A stretch of 64,000 nt of DNA from Pandoraea sp. PE-S2T-3 (GTDB lineage: Bacteria; Pseudomonadota; Gammaproteobacteria; Burkholderiales; Burkholderiaceae). The notes under the pieces are model-generated. The model made no database searches. It saw only the letters and a program-made list of their open reading frames with translations, and was not told the origin of the DNA. The stretch's first letter is position 1. The number at the start of each line of letters is the position of its first letter. Position numbers and translations under genes: made by a program. The stretch is taken from positions 372,001 through 436,000 of the forward strand of contig NZ_NGUQ01000035.1 in the NCBI RefSeq assembly GCF_002179965.1. The letters are read 5' to 3'. Positions 1 through 9,580 of this stretch are shown piece by piece.

Positions 1-2001
1 GCAGTCGGTCAGCGCCACAACCTGCCGCAGATCAGCATTCTCACGCTCGACGCGAAGATCAACGAGAACGGCCCGGAAAAGTACCGTGGCCTCGATCGTT
101 TCGACGCGCGCAAGCAGATCGTTGCCGATCTGGATGCCCAAGGCCTGCTCGAATCCGTCAAGGCGCACAAGCTGATGGTGCCGCGCAGCGACCGCACGGG
201 CACGGTCATCGAGCCGATGCTTACCGACCAGTGGTTCGTGGCGATGAGCAAGCCGGCGCCGGAAGGTACGTTCCATCCGGGCAAGTCGATCACCGAAACC
301 GCGCTCGACGTCGTCCGCAGCGGTGAAATCAAGTTCGTGCCCGAGAACTGGACGACCACGTACAACCAGTGGCTCGAAAACATTCAGGACTGGTGTATCT
401 CGCGTCAGCTCTGGTGGGGCCACCAGATTCCGGCGTGGTACGACGATGCGGGCAACGTCTACGTCGCACGCTCGGAAGAAGAAGCCATCGCCAAGGCGAG
501 CGCCGCCGGCTACACGGGCGCACTCAAGCGCGACGAAGACGTGCTCGACACGTGGTTCTCGTCGGCGCTGGTGCCGTTCTCGTCGCTGGGCTGGCCGCAG
601 GAAACGCCGGAACTCAAGCACTTCCTGCCGTCGTCGGTGCTCGTGACCGGTTTCGACATCATCTTCTTCTGGGTGGCGCGCATGGTCATGATGACCACGC
701 ACTTCACCGGCAAGGTGCCGTTCAAGACCGTGTATGTGCACGGGCTCGTGCGTGATGCCGAAGGCCAGAAGATGTCCAAGTCGAAGGGCAACACGCTCGA
801 TCCGATCGACATCGTCGACGGCGTGACCCTCGACGCCTTGCTGGCCAAGCGCACCACGGGGCTGATGAACCCGAAGCAGGCCGCGACCATCGAGAAGAAG
901 ACGCGCAAGGAATTCCCGGAAGGCATCGCGCCGTTCGGCACCGACGCGCTGCGCTTCACGTTCGCGTCGATGGCCACGCTGGGCCGCAACATCAACTTCG
1001 ATCTGGCCCGCTGCGAAGGCTATCGCAACTTCTGCAACAAGCTCTGGAACGCCACGCGTTTCGTGCTGATGAATTGCGAAGGTCAGGACTGCGGCATGGC
1101 CCCGTGCGTGGGCGACTGCGGCCCGGAAGGTCAACTCGATTTCTCGCGCGCCGACCGCTGGATCGTGTCGCTGTTGCAGCGCGTGGAAGCCGACGTCGCG
1201 AAGGGCTTTGCCGACTATCGTTTCGACAACATCGCCACCACGATCTACAAGTTCGTGTGGGACGAGTATTGCGACTGGTACGTCGAACTGGCCAAGTGGC
1301 AGATTCAGAACGGCACGCCGGCGCAGCAACGCGCCACGCGCCGTACCCTGCTGCGCGTGCTGGAGACCGTGCTGCGTCTGGCGCACCCGGTGATTCCGTT
1401 CATCACCGAAGCGCTGTGGCAGAAGGTGGCACCGCTTGCCGGGCGCTACCCCGCCGACAAGGCACCGGGCGAAGCCAGCATCATGGTGCAACCGTATCCG
1501 GTAGCCGATGCCAGCAAGATCGACGAGAGCGACGAAGCGTGGATGCAGCAGTTGAAGGCCGCTGTCGACGCGTGCCGTAACCTGCGCGGCGAGATGAATC
1601 TGTCGCCGGCACTGCGCGTGCCGCTGCTGGTCGCGGGCGACGTCGACTTCCTCAAGTCGATTGCCCCGTATCTGCAAACGCTGGCCAAGCTTTCCGAAGT
1701 GCAGGTGCTGGCCGACGAGGCCTCGCTTGACGCCCAAGCCGCTGGCGCACCGCTGGCCATCGTGGGTGCCAACAAGCTAGCGCTGAAGGTGGAGATCGAT
1801 GTCGCCGCGGAACGCGAACGCCTCGGCAAGGAAGTCAAACGCCTTGAAGGCGAGATCGTGAAGTGCCACGGCAAGCTGTCCAATGAGAGCTTCGTGGCAC
1901 GCGCCCCGGCTAACGTGGTGGAACTTGAGAAGCAACGATTGGTCGACTTTGAAGCGGTTCTCGGCAAATTGCAGGCCCAGCTCGCCCGCCTGCCCGCCTG
2001 A
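1..2001 (+). CDS. valS: Valine--tRNA ligase, 5' end outside the window
   Basis: Class I aminoacyl-tRNA synthetase that charges tRNA-Val with valine. The frame is open from base 1, so the N-terminal roughly 290 residues (Rossmann fold start and HIGH motif) lie upstream of the window; 666 codons remain of a protein usually near 950. The KMSKS loop is at nt 769-783 and is followed by GNTLDP, then the anticodon-binding helical domain. The last 65 residues are charged and heptad-like ([19 protein letters not shown]), the C-terminal coiled coil that is typical of ValRS and separates it from IleRS and LeuRS. galU follows after 29 bp and could be cotranscribed. Confidence 0.97.
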   Translation, partial: AVGQRHNLPQISILTLDAKINENGPEKYRGLDRFDARKQIVADLDAQGLLESVKAHKLMVPRSDRTGTVIEPMLTDQWFVAMSKPAPEGTFHPGKSITETALDVVRSGEIKFVPENWTTTYNQWLENIQDWCISRQLWWGHQIPAWYDDAGNVYVARSEEEAIAKASAAGYTGALKRDEDVLDTWFSSALVPFSSLGWPQETPELKHFLPSSVLVTGFDIIFFWVARMVMMTTHFTGKVPFKTVYVHGLVRDAEGQKMSKSKGNTLDPIDIVDGVTLDALLAKRTTGLMNPKQAATIEKKTRKEFPEGIAPFGTDALRFTFASMATLGRNINFDLARCEGYRNFCNKLWNATRFVLMNCEGQDCGMAPCVGDCGPEGQLDFSRADRWIVSLLQRVEADVAKGFADYRFDNIATTIYKFVWDEYCDWYVELAKWQIQNGTPAQQRATRRTLLRVLETVLRLAHPVIPFITEALWQKVAPLAGRYPADKAPGEASIMVQPYPVADASKIDESDEAWMQQLKAAVDACRNLRGEMNLSPALRVPLLVAGDVDFLKSIAPYLQTLAKLSEVQVLADEASLDAQAAGAPLAIVGANKLALKVEIDVAAERERLGKEVKRLEGEIVKCHGKLSNESFVARAPANVVELEKQRLVDFEAVLGKLQAQLARLPA

Positions 2002-2030
2002 GATCTGCGCTATCCAAGAGGGAGATACCA

Positions 2031-2915
2031 ATGAAAACAGTTGTCACCAAAGCCGTTTTCCCCGTTGCGGGCCTCGGCACCCGATTCCTCCCGGCGACCA
2101 AGGCGAGCCCGAAGGAAATGTTGCCGGTCGTCGACAAGCCACTGATTCAGTACGCGGTCGAAGAAGCGGCAGCGGCCGGCATCACCGAGATGATTTTCGT
2201 CACGGGTCGTAACAAGCGCGCGATCGAAGATCACTTCGACACCGCGTTCGAACTCGAATACGAACTCGAAACGAAGCAGAAGCTTGCACTGCTCGACGCC
2301 GTGCGCTCGATCAAGCCCGCGAACGTCGATTGCTTCTTCGTGCGCCAGCCCAAAGCACTGGGTCTGGGTCACGCCGTGCTGTGTGCAGAAAAGCTCGTGG
2401 GCGACGAGCCGTTCGCGGTCATCCTCGCCGACGACTTGCTCGACGGCGAGCCGCCCGTGCTCAAGCAGATGGTCGATCTGTACAACCAGTATCACAACTC
2501 GATCATCGGCGTTGAAGAGATTCCCATCGAGCAAAGCCGCTCCTACGGCATTGTCGAAGGCAAGGAATGGGGCGAGACTGACATCGTCAAGCTGACCAAC
2601 ATCGTCGAGAAGCCGGCACCGGAAGTCGCGCCGTCGAACCTCGGTGTGGTGGGCCGCTACGTGCTGCGTCCGCGCATCTTCGATTGCATCCGTGAAATCG
2701 ATCCGGGCGCAGGCGGTGAAATCCAGCTGACCGATGCCATTCAGAAGTTGCTGCACGACGAAGTCGTACTGGCCTATCGCTACAAGGGCACGCGTTTCGA
2801 TTGCGGCAGCAAGCTGGGTTACCTGAAGGCGACGGTGGAATTTGCGCTGCGCCACCCGGAACTGAAGGACGCTTTCCGCGAGTATCTGCGCGATACGCAC
2901 GGCGACCTCAAGTGA
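2031..2915 (+). CDS. galU: UTP--glucose-1-phosphate uridylyltransferase
   Basis: Makes UDP-glucose from UTP and glucose-1-phosphate for LPS, exopolysaccharide and trehalose/glycan synthesis in the cytoplasm. The 294-residue length fits the GalU family. Near the N-terminus is the nucleotidyltransferase signature [19 protein letters not shown], followed by [13 protein letters not shown]. Further on are the metal-site region VILADDLLD and [13 protein letters not shown] near the end. The ATG at 2031 is preceded by a GAGGGAG ribosome binding site about 7 bases upstream. A strong intrinsic terminator follows 66 bp downstream, so transcription probably ends after galU. Confidence 0.96.
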   Translation: MKTVVTKAVFPVAGLGTRFLPATKASPKEMLPVVDKPLIQYAVEEAAAAGITEMIFVTGRNKRAIEDHFDTAFELEYELETKQKLALLDAVRSIKPANVDCFFVRQPKALGLGHAVLCAEKLVGDEPFAVILADDLLDGEPPVLKQMVDLYNQYHNSIIGVEEIPIEQSRSYGIVEGKEWGETDIVKLTNIVEKPAPEVAPSNLGVVGRYVLRPRIFDCIREIDPGAGGEIQLTDAIQKLLHDEVVLAYRYKGTRFDCGSKLGYLKATVEFALRHPELKDAFREYLRDTHGDLK

Positions 2916-2981
2916 TGTGAGTGCAGGGTCTGGACCGGTGAGGTGTTATCAGCAAGGTCACCGGCAGGATCAGCACCCATG

Positions 2982-3013
2982 AAAAAGCCGACGGCATGTC
3001 CGTCGGCTTTTTT
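2982..3013 (+). terminator. Intrinsic terminator after galU
   Basis: The stem AAGCCGACG / CGTCGGCTT encloses a seven-base loop and is followed by T7 on the plus strand; an A-run precedes it on the left arm, so it may also act on leftward transcripts. It closes the valS-galU transcript and faces the convergent tusA-like gene. Confidence 0.85.
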
Positions 3014-3058
3014 GTGTCTGCTGCGCCTGAGATAGCTTGATGGCGCGGCGGTTGCCGC

Positions 3059-3286
3059 TTAACGGCGGCGCATCAGGAAGTAGAAGGTCTTTTCTTCTTC
3101 ACGCGATTCGAGCAACTCGTTGCCGGTCTGTTTTGCGAAAGCAGCGAAGTCGCGCGCCGAACCCGGATCCGTTGCCACGATGCGCAGGACTTCGCCGCTC
3201 TGCATGTCGGCGAGTGCCTTCTTGGCGCGCAGAATCGGCAGCGGGCAATTCAGGCCGCGTGCGTCGACTTCTTTCTGGAATTCCAT
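3059..3286 (-). CDS. TusA/SirA-family sulfurtransferase-like protein
   Basis: Small protein of the TusA (SirA/YeeD) fold, which passes persulfide sulfur via a conserved cysteine, for example in tRNA thiolation or other sulfur relays. The signature LNCPLPILRAKKAL is present with the catalytic Cys; the middle part GEVLRIVATDPGSARDFAAF is typical of the family. Two starts are possible. The ATG at 3292 lies only two bases after GAGGG, whereas the ATG at 3286 has the same GAGGG eight bases upstream, so the shorter 75-residue form (MEFQKEVDARGLN) is preferred. It is a stand-alone gene with the Nudix gene upstream on the same strand (103 bp gap). The exact sulfur partner cannot be told from sequence. 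Confidence 0.88.
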   Translation of the reverse strand: MEFQKEVDARGLNCPLPILRAKKALADMQSGEVLRIVATDPGSARDFAAFAKQTGNELLESREEEKTFYFLMRRR

Positions 3287-3388
3287 GCTCATGTCCCTCT
3301 TGTCGGTCTCATTCGTATTTTCTGCCGGGCGTTGCCCGGAAACGTCGATTCTACCGTAGTCGTCGCGCGCACACCGTGGCGCACGATC

Positions 3389-3919
3389 TCAACCGGCAAT
3401 CGACAACCGCGCCGACTCCACGTATTCGACCGGCAGATTACGCCGCCGCAACCATTCCGCCACCGCGTGCCCCGTGCCTGCGGGCCATGGACGCACTTGC
3501 TCCGGTGCGACCAGACGGAATTCCGCGAGCTCTTCCGAGAGAAGAATGTCGCCATCGCACACCGCGTGATAGGCGATGATCAGCTCGTTCTTGCGCATGA
3601 ATTCGTAGACGCCGAGCAGCGAGATCGCGTCGGTTTCGAGATTGGTCTCTTCCTTGATCTCGCGACGGATACCGTCTTCGGGCGTTTCGTCGCGCTCCAG
3701 AAAACCGGTGATCAGCGCGAACATGCCTTCCGTCCACGCGGCATTGCGGGCCAGCAGAATCTGTCCGCGATACTCGACGAGACCCGCCACGACCGGCAGC
3801 GGGTTATCCCAGTGGACGAAAGCGCAAGCCGTATCGGGACATGCCCGGCGAATGCGCCCGGCAACATCACGTGAGTCGAGCGGGGAGGCACAGCGGGGAC
3901 AAAAAGTGAGTTCGTTCAT
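3389..3919 (-). CDS. Zinc-ribbon Nudix hydrolase
   Basis: 176-residue Nudix hydrolase that cleaves a nucleoside diphosphate linked to another moiety. The N-terminus has a zinc-ribbon-like CPRCASPL followed by ACPDTAC, resembling the ribbon of NADH pyrophosphatase NudC and its short relatives. The Nudix box is GFLERDETPEDGIRREIKEE, with the REIKEE glutamates that bind the divalent metal. It is shorter than true NudC (about 260 residues), so the substrate is uncertain; NADH, ADP-ribose or damaged nucleotides are possible. It is divergent from the CLC gene, with about 140 bp between them. Confidence 0.88.
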   Translation of the reverse strand: MNELTFCPRCASPLDSRDVAGRIRRACPDTACAFVHWDNPLPVVAGLVEYRGQILLARNAAWTEGMFALITGFLERDETPEDGIRREIKEETNLETDAISLLGVYEFMRKNELIIAYHAVCDGDILLSEELAEFRLVAPEQVRPWPAGTGHAVAEWLRRRNLPVEYVESARLSIAG

Positions 3920-4061
3920 GATCGTTCTTCGGCGAATCCGAATATCTTAAATGAACTCATGACGCGCTGCACATTCGGTAATTTCCGGGACGTAGCGGGC
4001 CGGCGTCCCGAAATCCGAAGCGTATAATCGGCCGACGTCTTTCAACATTCGCCCCCGCCCC

Positions 4062-5447
4062 GTGTCAGACACCCCCCCCGCTTCCGAGGCGTCTTCACCG
4101 CCCCCCAGCGCGCCACCCAGCGTGCCCCCTGCGGCCTCGCTCCCTGTGAGAATCGCACGCACCGGCGCCCATCGTTCGCGCCGTCTGTGGCACAACTACG
4201 GCGTGTTCTGGCTGGGCGCGGTGCTCGTCGGTCTGGTGTCGGTGGCCTATGCGAAGCTGGTCGATTTCGGCTTCGAATTGTTTCAGCGCATGCTGGCGCA
4301 CGGCTTCTGGCTGCCGCTGATCGTGACGCCCTTGGGCGCTGCGCTCGCCATCTGGCTGACGCAAAAATTCTTCAAAGGCTCGGAAGGCAGCGGCATTCCG
4401 CAGGTCATCGCCACGCTTCAGGACGGCCGCCTCTCCCGCTCGCTGCTGACGCTGCGCATCATGTTCGGCAAGATCGCGATCTCGTTTCTCGGCATCCTGT
4501 GCGGCTTCACGATCGGACGTGAAGGCCCGACGGTGCAGATCGGCGCATCGCTCATGTATGCGATGCGACGCGGCTACCGTCGCAGCAGCGCTCACATTGA
4601 ACGGCAGTTGACGCTGGCAGGCGCGGCGGCCGGGCTCGCGGCAGCCTTCAACACGCCGCTCGCCGGGGTGGTCTTCGCCATCGAGGAATTGAGCCGCAGT
4701 TTCGTGGCGCGCAACAGCGGCACGTTGATCACCGCGATCATCTTCTCCGGCGTCGTCGCACTCGGCTTGCAGGGCAACTATCTCTACTTCGGGCAGATCA
4801 AGGCGATCAGCGAGTTTCAATGGACGCTGATCCCCGTGCTGATCGCTGCGAGTCTGCTGACCGGGGTGGCAGGCGGCGTGTTCTGCTGGCTGATGCTTAA
4901 CGTGCCACGCTGGATGCCTGCGTCGCTCGTGGGTATGCGGCGCGCGCATCCGGTGCGCTTTGCCTTCCTGTGCGGGGTCGTGATTGCCGTGATCGGCATC
5001 GTCTCTGGCGGCACCACCTTCGGCAGCGGTTACGCCGAGGCACGCGGGCTGCTCGAATCGCACGAAGCGCTCTCGCCGCTCTATGCGCTGCTGAAATTCG
5101 GCGCGTTGTCGGTGTCGTATCTGTCGGGCATTCCGGGCGGCATCTTTGCCCCGTCGCTCGCGATCGGCGCCGGGCTCGGCAACGTGATGTCGCACGTCAC
5201 GGCCGTGGTGCCGTTACCCGCAATGGCCGCGCTGTGCATGGTGGGATATCTGGCGGCAGTGACGCAATCGCCGATCACGTCGTTCGTGATCGTCATGGAA
5301 ATGATCGACGGCCACCAGATGGTCATCCCGCTGATGGCCGTTGCGTTGCTCGCCACGCAAGTCTCGAAGGCGTTCTCGCCGTCGTTCTATCACACGCTCG
5401 CGCACCGCTTTCTCACGCCGGAGACGCCGGCAACGCCGAAGGGTTAG
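4062..5447 (+). CDS. CLC-family chloride/proton antiporter
   Basis: Inner-membrane CLC protein, 461 residues, with the repeated hydrophobic helices of the family. All anion-pathway motifs are visible: GSGIPQ, GREGP, LAAAFNTPLAG and GGIFAPSLAIGAG. The glutamate in GREGP corresponds to the gating glutamate, and AIEELSR carries the internal proton glutamate, which argues for an H+/Cl- exchanger rather than a channel. There is no C-terminal CBS domain, as in ClcA/ClcB. The start is GTG at 4062; the first 35 residues are Pro/Ser/Ala-rich and probably cytoplasmic. A TATAAT sequence lies at 4023-4028 but has no clear -35. It is convergent with hipA. Confidence 0.93.
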   Translation: MSDTPPASEASSPPPSAPPSVPPAASLPVRIARTGAHRSRRLWHNYGVFWLGAVLVGLVSVAYAKLVDFGFELFQRMLAHGFWLPLIVTPLGAALAIWLTQKFFKGSEGSGIPQVIATLQDGRLSRSLLTLRIMFGKIAISFLGILCGFTIGREGPTVQIGASLMYAMRRGYRRSSAHIERQLTLAGAAAGLAAAFNTPLAGVVFAIEELSRSFVARNSGTLITAIIFSGVVALGLQGNYLYFGQIKAISEFQWTLIPVLIAASLLTGVAGGVFCWLMLNVPRWMPASLVGMRRAHPVRFAFLCGVVIAVIGIVSGGTTFGSGYAEARGLLESHEALSPLYALLKFGALSVSYLSGIPGGIFAPSLAIGAGLGNVMSHVTAVVPLPAMAALCMVGYLAAVTQSPITSFVIVMEMIDGHQMVIPLMAVALLATQVSKAFSPSFYHTLAHRFLTPETPATPKG

Positions 5448-5477
5448 GGCGCCAGGCGCATCCCTCTCCCGACACGA

Positions 5478-6797
5478 TTAAGCGTCGAGACGCCGGATCG
5501 CCTCCTCAATCACGGTATGACGAATGGCGCGCAAGCAGCGCATTTCCCCACCAAACGTTGCAGCAAGTTCCGGGCGCTTCTCCATGATGGCGTCATTTTC
5601 CTTCGCCACGTCGGCCAACAGTTCGTCGGCCGCCACAGTCACGATACGTACCATTTCGCCCAGGTTGCGACGCGCCACGGCCTCGTTGATACCCAATGCC
5701 TTTCCGGCACCTAAGAGAATTTCGGGCGTAATTTGCGAGTAGCGTTGCACGCCGTCGATGGGGCGAGTGAACTCCACCAGGTCTGGCCATCTGCCGCGCG
5801 CGCTGTATGCCGGTGTTTCGTAGACGCTTTCGCTAAGAAGATCGTAATGCGGCGCAAGCGCTACGCCATCGTGCCCCACAAGAAAGCTCAAGTTCTTGAG
5901 ATGACAGTCGCCATTTCCTACGATTACGCAGAATACGAGCCAACGATAAATGCGCAACCGGGCCAGCGCCGTCGTCCGACACGCATCGGCGAGCGCACTC
6001 AGGGCATCGACCGACCACGCCGAATACTTCATGCTCGCGGCGAGATTAAGCAGTTGACACCCGTCGATCGCGTGTCGGCGTCGCACTGAATTCTCTCCAA
6101 TCACCCGATCGAAACGCTCAATCAGATAAACGGGTGCAGGTACGTAGCGCCGGTCGACTTGGGGAACATCCAGGCCGACGCGCTTGGCCAGCTTCATCAC
6201 AAACCACTCGTTGATGACGGAGTGGGGATAGTCATCAACTTGGGGATGATTTGGCTTGAGAATATGCGTCGAGGCCGCTTGCCCCTCCGGCTCGAAGAGC
6301 TCGCCATCGCGCACGATCACAGCGAGCTTGTGTTGCGCGCCGGCGAGCGACATCTTTTTGGGTGCACCGTGCGTCAGGGGCAGCGTCGGAAGTTGGCGGA
6401 TTCTCTCATTGAGTTCGGTGTCGGGTAGCGCTCGCATCCCGCTGCGGGTTTCCACCGGATCCTCTGGTGAGCAGAGCGTAAGCGATCCGGCCGACTCCCT
6501 GCCGTAGTATTCGAGCAGCCCGAATGCGTCACTGACGTCTGCGACCTTCGCATCCTTGGCAAGCAGGGTCCGCGCCGACTCCTCTGGCAGGAGATTGTCG
6601 AAATACCACTGTATCGGGCGAACCGTCGCACCATCGACCAACGCCGCCTCAGCAACCGGCATATGCGGACTCAGGGCAAAGTGTGCGGGATGACTACGCC
6701 AAGCGTCCGTGTATTCGAACGCCCACAAGCTCTGCCTCTCCCGTAACGTACCTATGCGTTGCTCGTCGATCCACACGGCCATCTCGCGCTCATTCAT
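5478..6797 (-). CDS. hipA: HipA-family serine/threonine kinase toxin
   Basis: Toxin of a type II toxin-antitoxin pair; family members phosphorylate a tRNA synthetase (GltX in E. coli) and cause growth arrest and persistence. It has 439 residues, the usual HipA length. SLAGAQHK at residues 150-157 matches the autophosphorylated serine loop of HipA. GNGDCHLKN (Asp297) is the catalytic loop and LAPHYDLL (Asp319) the metal-binding aspartate. All catalytic residues look intact, so the kinase is probably active. Its ATG overlaps the stop of the HipB-like gene by 4 bp (6794-6797), giving translational coupling with the antitoxin first. It is convergent with the CLC gene. Confidence 0.92.
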   Translation of the reverse strand: MNEREMAVWIDEQRIGTLRERQSLWAFEYTDAWRSHPAHFALSPHMPVAEAALVDGATVRPIQWYFDNLLPEESARTLLAKDAKVADVSDAFGLLEYYGRESAGSLTLCSPEDPVETRSGMRALPDTELNERIRQLPTLPLTHGAPKKMSLAGAQHKLAVIVRDGELFEPEGQAASTHILKPNHPQVDDYPHSVINEWFVMKLAKRVGLDVPQVDRRYVPAPVYLIERFDRVIGENSVRRRHAIDGCQLLNLAASMKYSAWSVDALSALADACRTTALARLRIYRWLVFCVIVGNGDCHLKNLSFLVGHDGVALAPHYDLLSESVYETPAYSARGRWPDLVEFTRPIDGVQRYSQITPEILLGAGKALGINEAVARRNLGEMVRIVTVAADELLADVAKENDAIMEKRPELAATFGGEMRCLRAIRHTVIEEAIRRLDA

Positions 6798-7132
6798 TTG
6801 CGCTCCTGGTCTCGGGACACCGACGCCTTGGACTCCGAATGCTTCAACCGCGTACGTCGGGCCTCTGCACGGCGATTCGCTTCGCCCACTTGCTTGCTGA
6901 TCATTTCGTGCGTCGCTTCAGGAATATCGAATTCAACGCGCACACCAAGCCCGGTCAGAATCTGGAAAAGCTTGCCCCACTGTATCGTCTCCCCGCCTCG
7001 CTCAGCCTTCACCATGAATGACTCACTGACATCGAGCAGACCTGCCGCGTCGACTTGCCTGAGTTGCTGCGTCTTGCGGGCCGCACGGATGACACCACCG
7101 ATTTGTGTCGCGTCTTCGATTTGATATCGCAT
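6794..7132 (-). CDS. hipB: HipB-like XRE antitoxin and autorepressor
   Basis: Helix-turn-helix antitoxin that should bind HipA and repress the operon. The XRE domain runs from QIGGVIRAARKTQQLRQVDAA through LLDVSESFMVKAERGGETI. The C-terminal tail is basic (RRAEARRTRLKH) and probably flexible. The open frame extends upstream to a GTG at 7186, but the ATG at 7132 has GGAG seven bases before it, while the ATG at 7156 has no ribosome binding site. The 112-residue form is therefore preferred. The upstream frame would also run through the first operator, which argues against it. Confidence 0.88.
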   Translation of the reverse strand: MRYQIEDATQIGGVIRAARKTQQLRQVDAAGLLDVSESFMVKAERGGETIQWGKLFQILTGLGVRVEFDIPEATHEMISKQVGEANRRAEARRTRLKHSESKASVSRDQERK

Positions 7133-7167
7133 GTCGCCGCTCCGAGAATGCACCATGAGATCGAGAT

Positions 7168-7291
7168 AAAAACTACTTGATCGCACAGTTTAACGACTCA
7201 CGATAGTCTTGTCAGATAAAAACTATACGATCGAACAGTATTTGATAAAAACGAGGCATATCTCACAAAAACTATTCGATCAACTAGTTTT
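7168..7291. promoter_or_regulatory. Three spaced hipBA operators
   Basis: Three copies of an inverted repeat with arms AAAACTA and TAGTTTT around a 10-base spacer containing GATC. Copy 1 is 7169-7192 (right arm CAGTTTA), copy 2 is 7219-7242 (right arm CAGTATT) and copy 3 is 7268-7291 (both arms perfect). Their centres are 50 and 49 bp apart. An extra half-site GATAAAAAC lies at 7244-7252. They sit just upstream of the preferred hipB start and most likely bind HipB as autorepression sites. Confidence 0.75.
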
Positions 7292-7305
7292 ACTGCCCAA
7301 AAAAA

Positions 7306-8424
7306 TCACCCCGTCACACTCAGCACCCGAATATCGGCTGCCAGACGCTCCACCGTCTCCGCACGCGTATCCCATGCGCACATAAAGCGGCAACCGCCTG
7401 CGCCGATGAACGTGTAGAACTTCCACCCCTTGGCGCGCAGCGCTTCGATCACGTGCAGCGGCAACTCGGCAAACACCGCATTGGCCTGCGTCTCGAACAT
7501 GATCGAGACCCCCGGCACGTCGCGAATCCGTTCGGCCAGCAACTGCGCCATCGCATTCGCATGCCGCGCGTTGCGCAACCAGACATCGTTTTCGAGCATG
7601 CCCAGCCACGGCGCGGAAATGAAGCGCATCTTCGACGCCAACTGCCCCGCCTGCTTCACGCGATAGGCGAAATCTTCCGCTAATGTGCGGTTGAAGAACA
7701 CCACCGCTTCGCCGACCGGCAAGCCGTTCTTGGTGCCGCCAAAGCACAGCACGTCGACCCCGGCGCGCCACGTCACATCGCCCGGATGGCAGCCGAGCGT
7801 CGCGACAGCATTCGCGAATCGCGCACCGTCCATATGCACGCGCAGATTGCGTCGCTTGGCGACCGAGGCAATCGCCTTGACTTCATCGACCGAATACACC
7901 GTGCCGACTTCCGTGGCCTGCGTGAGCGTGACCACCTTGGGCTTCGGAAAGTGAATATCGGAACGGCGGCTGATCACCGACTCGACAGCATCCGGCGTGA
8001 GCTTGCCGTCGTTCTCGCGGCCGCGCGCGGTCAGCAGCTTGGCGCCGTTGGAGAAGAATTCCGGGCCACCGCACTCGTCCGTCTCGACGTGCGCCAGTTC
8101 ATGGCAGATGACCGAGTGATACGACTGCGAGAGCGACGCCAGCGCCAGTGAATTGGCTGCCGTGCCGTTGAAGACGAAGAACACCTCGCAATCGGTATCG
8201 AACAGCGTGCGCACACCGTCGCAAACGCGCTGCGTCCATGTGTCGTCGCCGTAGGCGACTTCGTGACCGCTGGCATTGGCTTCGGTGAGATAGTGCAGCG
8301 CCTCCGGGCAGATGCCCGCGTAGTTATCCGAGGCAAAGTGTTGCGGCACGTCCTGCGCTGCGTGGGCTGCGGCAGGCGTTGCAGCGTTGGCGGAAAGTGA
8401 GGAATTGGCGGGGTGTTGCGACAT
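7306..8424 (-). CDS. ltaE: Low-specificity L-threonine aldolase-like PLP enzyme
   Basis: Fold type I PLP enzyme of the beta-eliminating lyase family, which cleaves L-threonine or L-allo-threonine to glycine and acetaldehyde. It has 372 residues. FASDNYAGICPEAL is the N-terminal substrate loop, HMDGARFANA carries the PLP-nitrogen aspartate and FGGTKNG holds the Schiff-base lysine. The first 28 residues are Ala/Ser-rich and extra to the fold. An AGAGG sequence five bases before the ATG acts as ribosome binding site. The tautomerase gene lies 63 bp upstream on the same strand. The family also has phenylserine aldolases, so the natural substrate is not fixed. Confidence 0.88.
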   Translation of the reverse strand: MSQHPANSSLSANAATPAAAHAAQDVPQHFASDNYAGICPEALHYLTEANASGHEVAYGDDTWTQRVCDGVRTLFDTDCEVFFVFNGTAANSLALASLSQSYHSVICHELAHVETDECGGPEFFSNGAKLLTARGRENDGKLTPDAVESVISRRSDIHFPKPKVVTLTQATEVGTVYSVDEVKAIASVAKRRNLRVHMDGARFANAVATLGCHPGDVTWRAGVDVLCFGGTKNGLPVGEAVVFFNRTLAEDFAYRVKQAGQLASKMRFISAPWLGMLENDVWLRNARHANAMAQLLAERIRDVPGVSIMFETQANAVFAELPLHVIEALRAKGWKFYTFIGAGGCRFMCAWDTRAETVERLAADIRVLSVTG

Positions 8425-8487
8425 GACGACCTCTTCAATACAACGGGGATCGCCGGTCGACCCCCGACCTTGGGCCTTGCGGCCGGC

Positions 8488-8682
8488 TTACTCGGGACGC
8501 GGGTCCGACCAGAGCGTGCCGCCCGTGGCCCAGTTCTCGCGTTTGGTGTCGGTAATGATGATATCGACCGACTCCGGCGTGCAACCGAGGGTCTCGACCG
8601 CGGCGGCGGTCACGGCCTTCACGAATGCGCGCTTTTGATCGACCGTACGGCCTTCGAACAACTCGACGTGAAACGTTGGCAT
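8488..8682 (-). CDS. 4-oxalocrotonate tautomerase-family protein
   Basis: 64-residue protein of the 4-OT superfamily, in which the N-terminal proline exposed after Met removal is the catalytic base. The sequence begins MPTFHVELFEGRTVDQKRAF, with Pro at position 2, the beta strand and the helix expected for the fold. AAAVETLGCTPESVDIII follows. A strong AGGAGAGAG ribosome binding site lies upstream of the ATG. The C-terminus WSDPRPE replaces the typical Gly-rich tail, so the substrate is unknown. It may be cotranscribed with the threonine aldolase. Confidence 0.85.
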   Translation of the reverse strand: MPTFHVELFEGRTVDQKRAFVKAVTAAAVETLGCTPESVDIIITDTKRENWATGGTLWSDPRPE

Positions 8683-8762
8683 TGCTATCTCTCTCCTGAT
8701 GTTGTTGTCGTGACTCGCTCAGATCCGATGCGACTCGCTGCAACCGCTGCAATGCGATGCCA

Positions 8763-9533
8763 TCAGTCTCGAAACGAGCTGTCCATTTTATCGAGTTTGC
8801 GCAGCAATGCGGGCCACTCCATCTCGCCTTCGATGGCACCGCCGTCTTCAAGTTGCACGGCCGTCTTGTCCTGCACCGCAGCGCTCGGCAGATAAGGCGG
8901 TGCACCGCCCACCAGCGCCTGCAACTGAATCTCGCATGCCTTAATCAACGTGGCCATCAACACGAAGGCTTCCGCGACCGTACGGCCAACCGTGAGCGTG
9001 CCGTGATTGCGCAGCAGCATCGCCGGATACGCGCCGAGCGACGCCACCAGACGCTCGCCCTCCGACGGCGAAAACGCCAGACCTTCGTAGTCGTGATAGC
9101 CGATCCGCTCATGAAAGCGCAGCGCGTGTTGCGAGATCGGCAGCAGACCATGCGGCTGAATCGAGACAGCGATGCCCGCCGTGTTGTGCAAATGCATGAC
9201 GCAAACGGCGTCCGGACGCGCCGCATGCACCGCGCCGTGCAGCGCAAAGCCCGTCACGTTCACGGGATGCTCGCTGTCGCCGACAATATCGCCGTCCATC
9301 GTGATCTTCACGAGATTCGACGCCGTCACTTCATCGAACGCCAGTCCGAACGGATTGATCAGGAAGTGCCCGGGCTCGCCGGGCACCATGGCCGAGATAT
9401 GGGTGTAGATGAGATCGTCCCAGCCGTGCATCGCCACGAGCCGGTAGCACGCTGCAAGGTCGACGCGCATGCGCTGCTCGGCGTCGCTCATGCCCGTGGC
9501 AGCCTTGCGGCCCGCCTGCAATGTAAATGCCAT
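8763..9533 (-). CDS. Class II aldolase/adducin-domain protein
   Basis: 256-residue protein of the class II aldolase/adducin fold (fuculose-phosphate aldolase relatives). Zinc ligands are recognisable in VMHLHNTAG and in MLLRNHGTLTVG. THISAMVPGEPGHFLINPFG is the N-terminal family block. The longer open frame to 9797 is rejected because the ATG at 9533 has AGGAG seven bases upstream and begins at the conserved domain. No phosphate-binding loop is obvious, so it may act on an unphosphorylated substrate. The MFS gene is 47 bp upstream on the same strand, suggesting that transporter and enzyme are made together. Confidence 0.85.
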   Translation of the reverse strand: MAFTLQAGRKAATGMSDAEQRMRVDLAACYRLVAMHGWDDLIYTHISAMVPGEPGHFLINPFGLAFDEVTASNLVKITMDGDIVGDSEHPVNVTGFALHGAVHAARPDAVCVMHLHNTAGIAVSIQPHGLLPISQHALRFHERIGYHDYEGLAFSPSEGERLVASLGAYPAMLLRNHGTLTVGRTVAEAFVLMATLIKACEIQLQALVGGAPPYLPSAAVQDKTAVQLEDGGAIEGEMEWPALLRKLDKMDSSFRD

Positions 9534-9580
9534 GTGAAATGCTCCTGCGCAATTTGAGAAGCGCCGCTCAAGAGGCGGAC

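Noticed and set aside
4095-5195. 366-codon open frame on the minus strand
   Set aside because: Antisense to the CLC antiporter gene and low-complexity Arg/Gln/His-rich.
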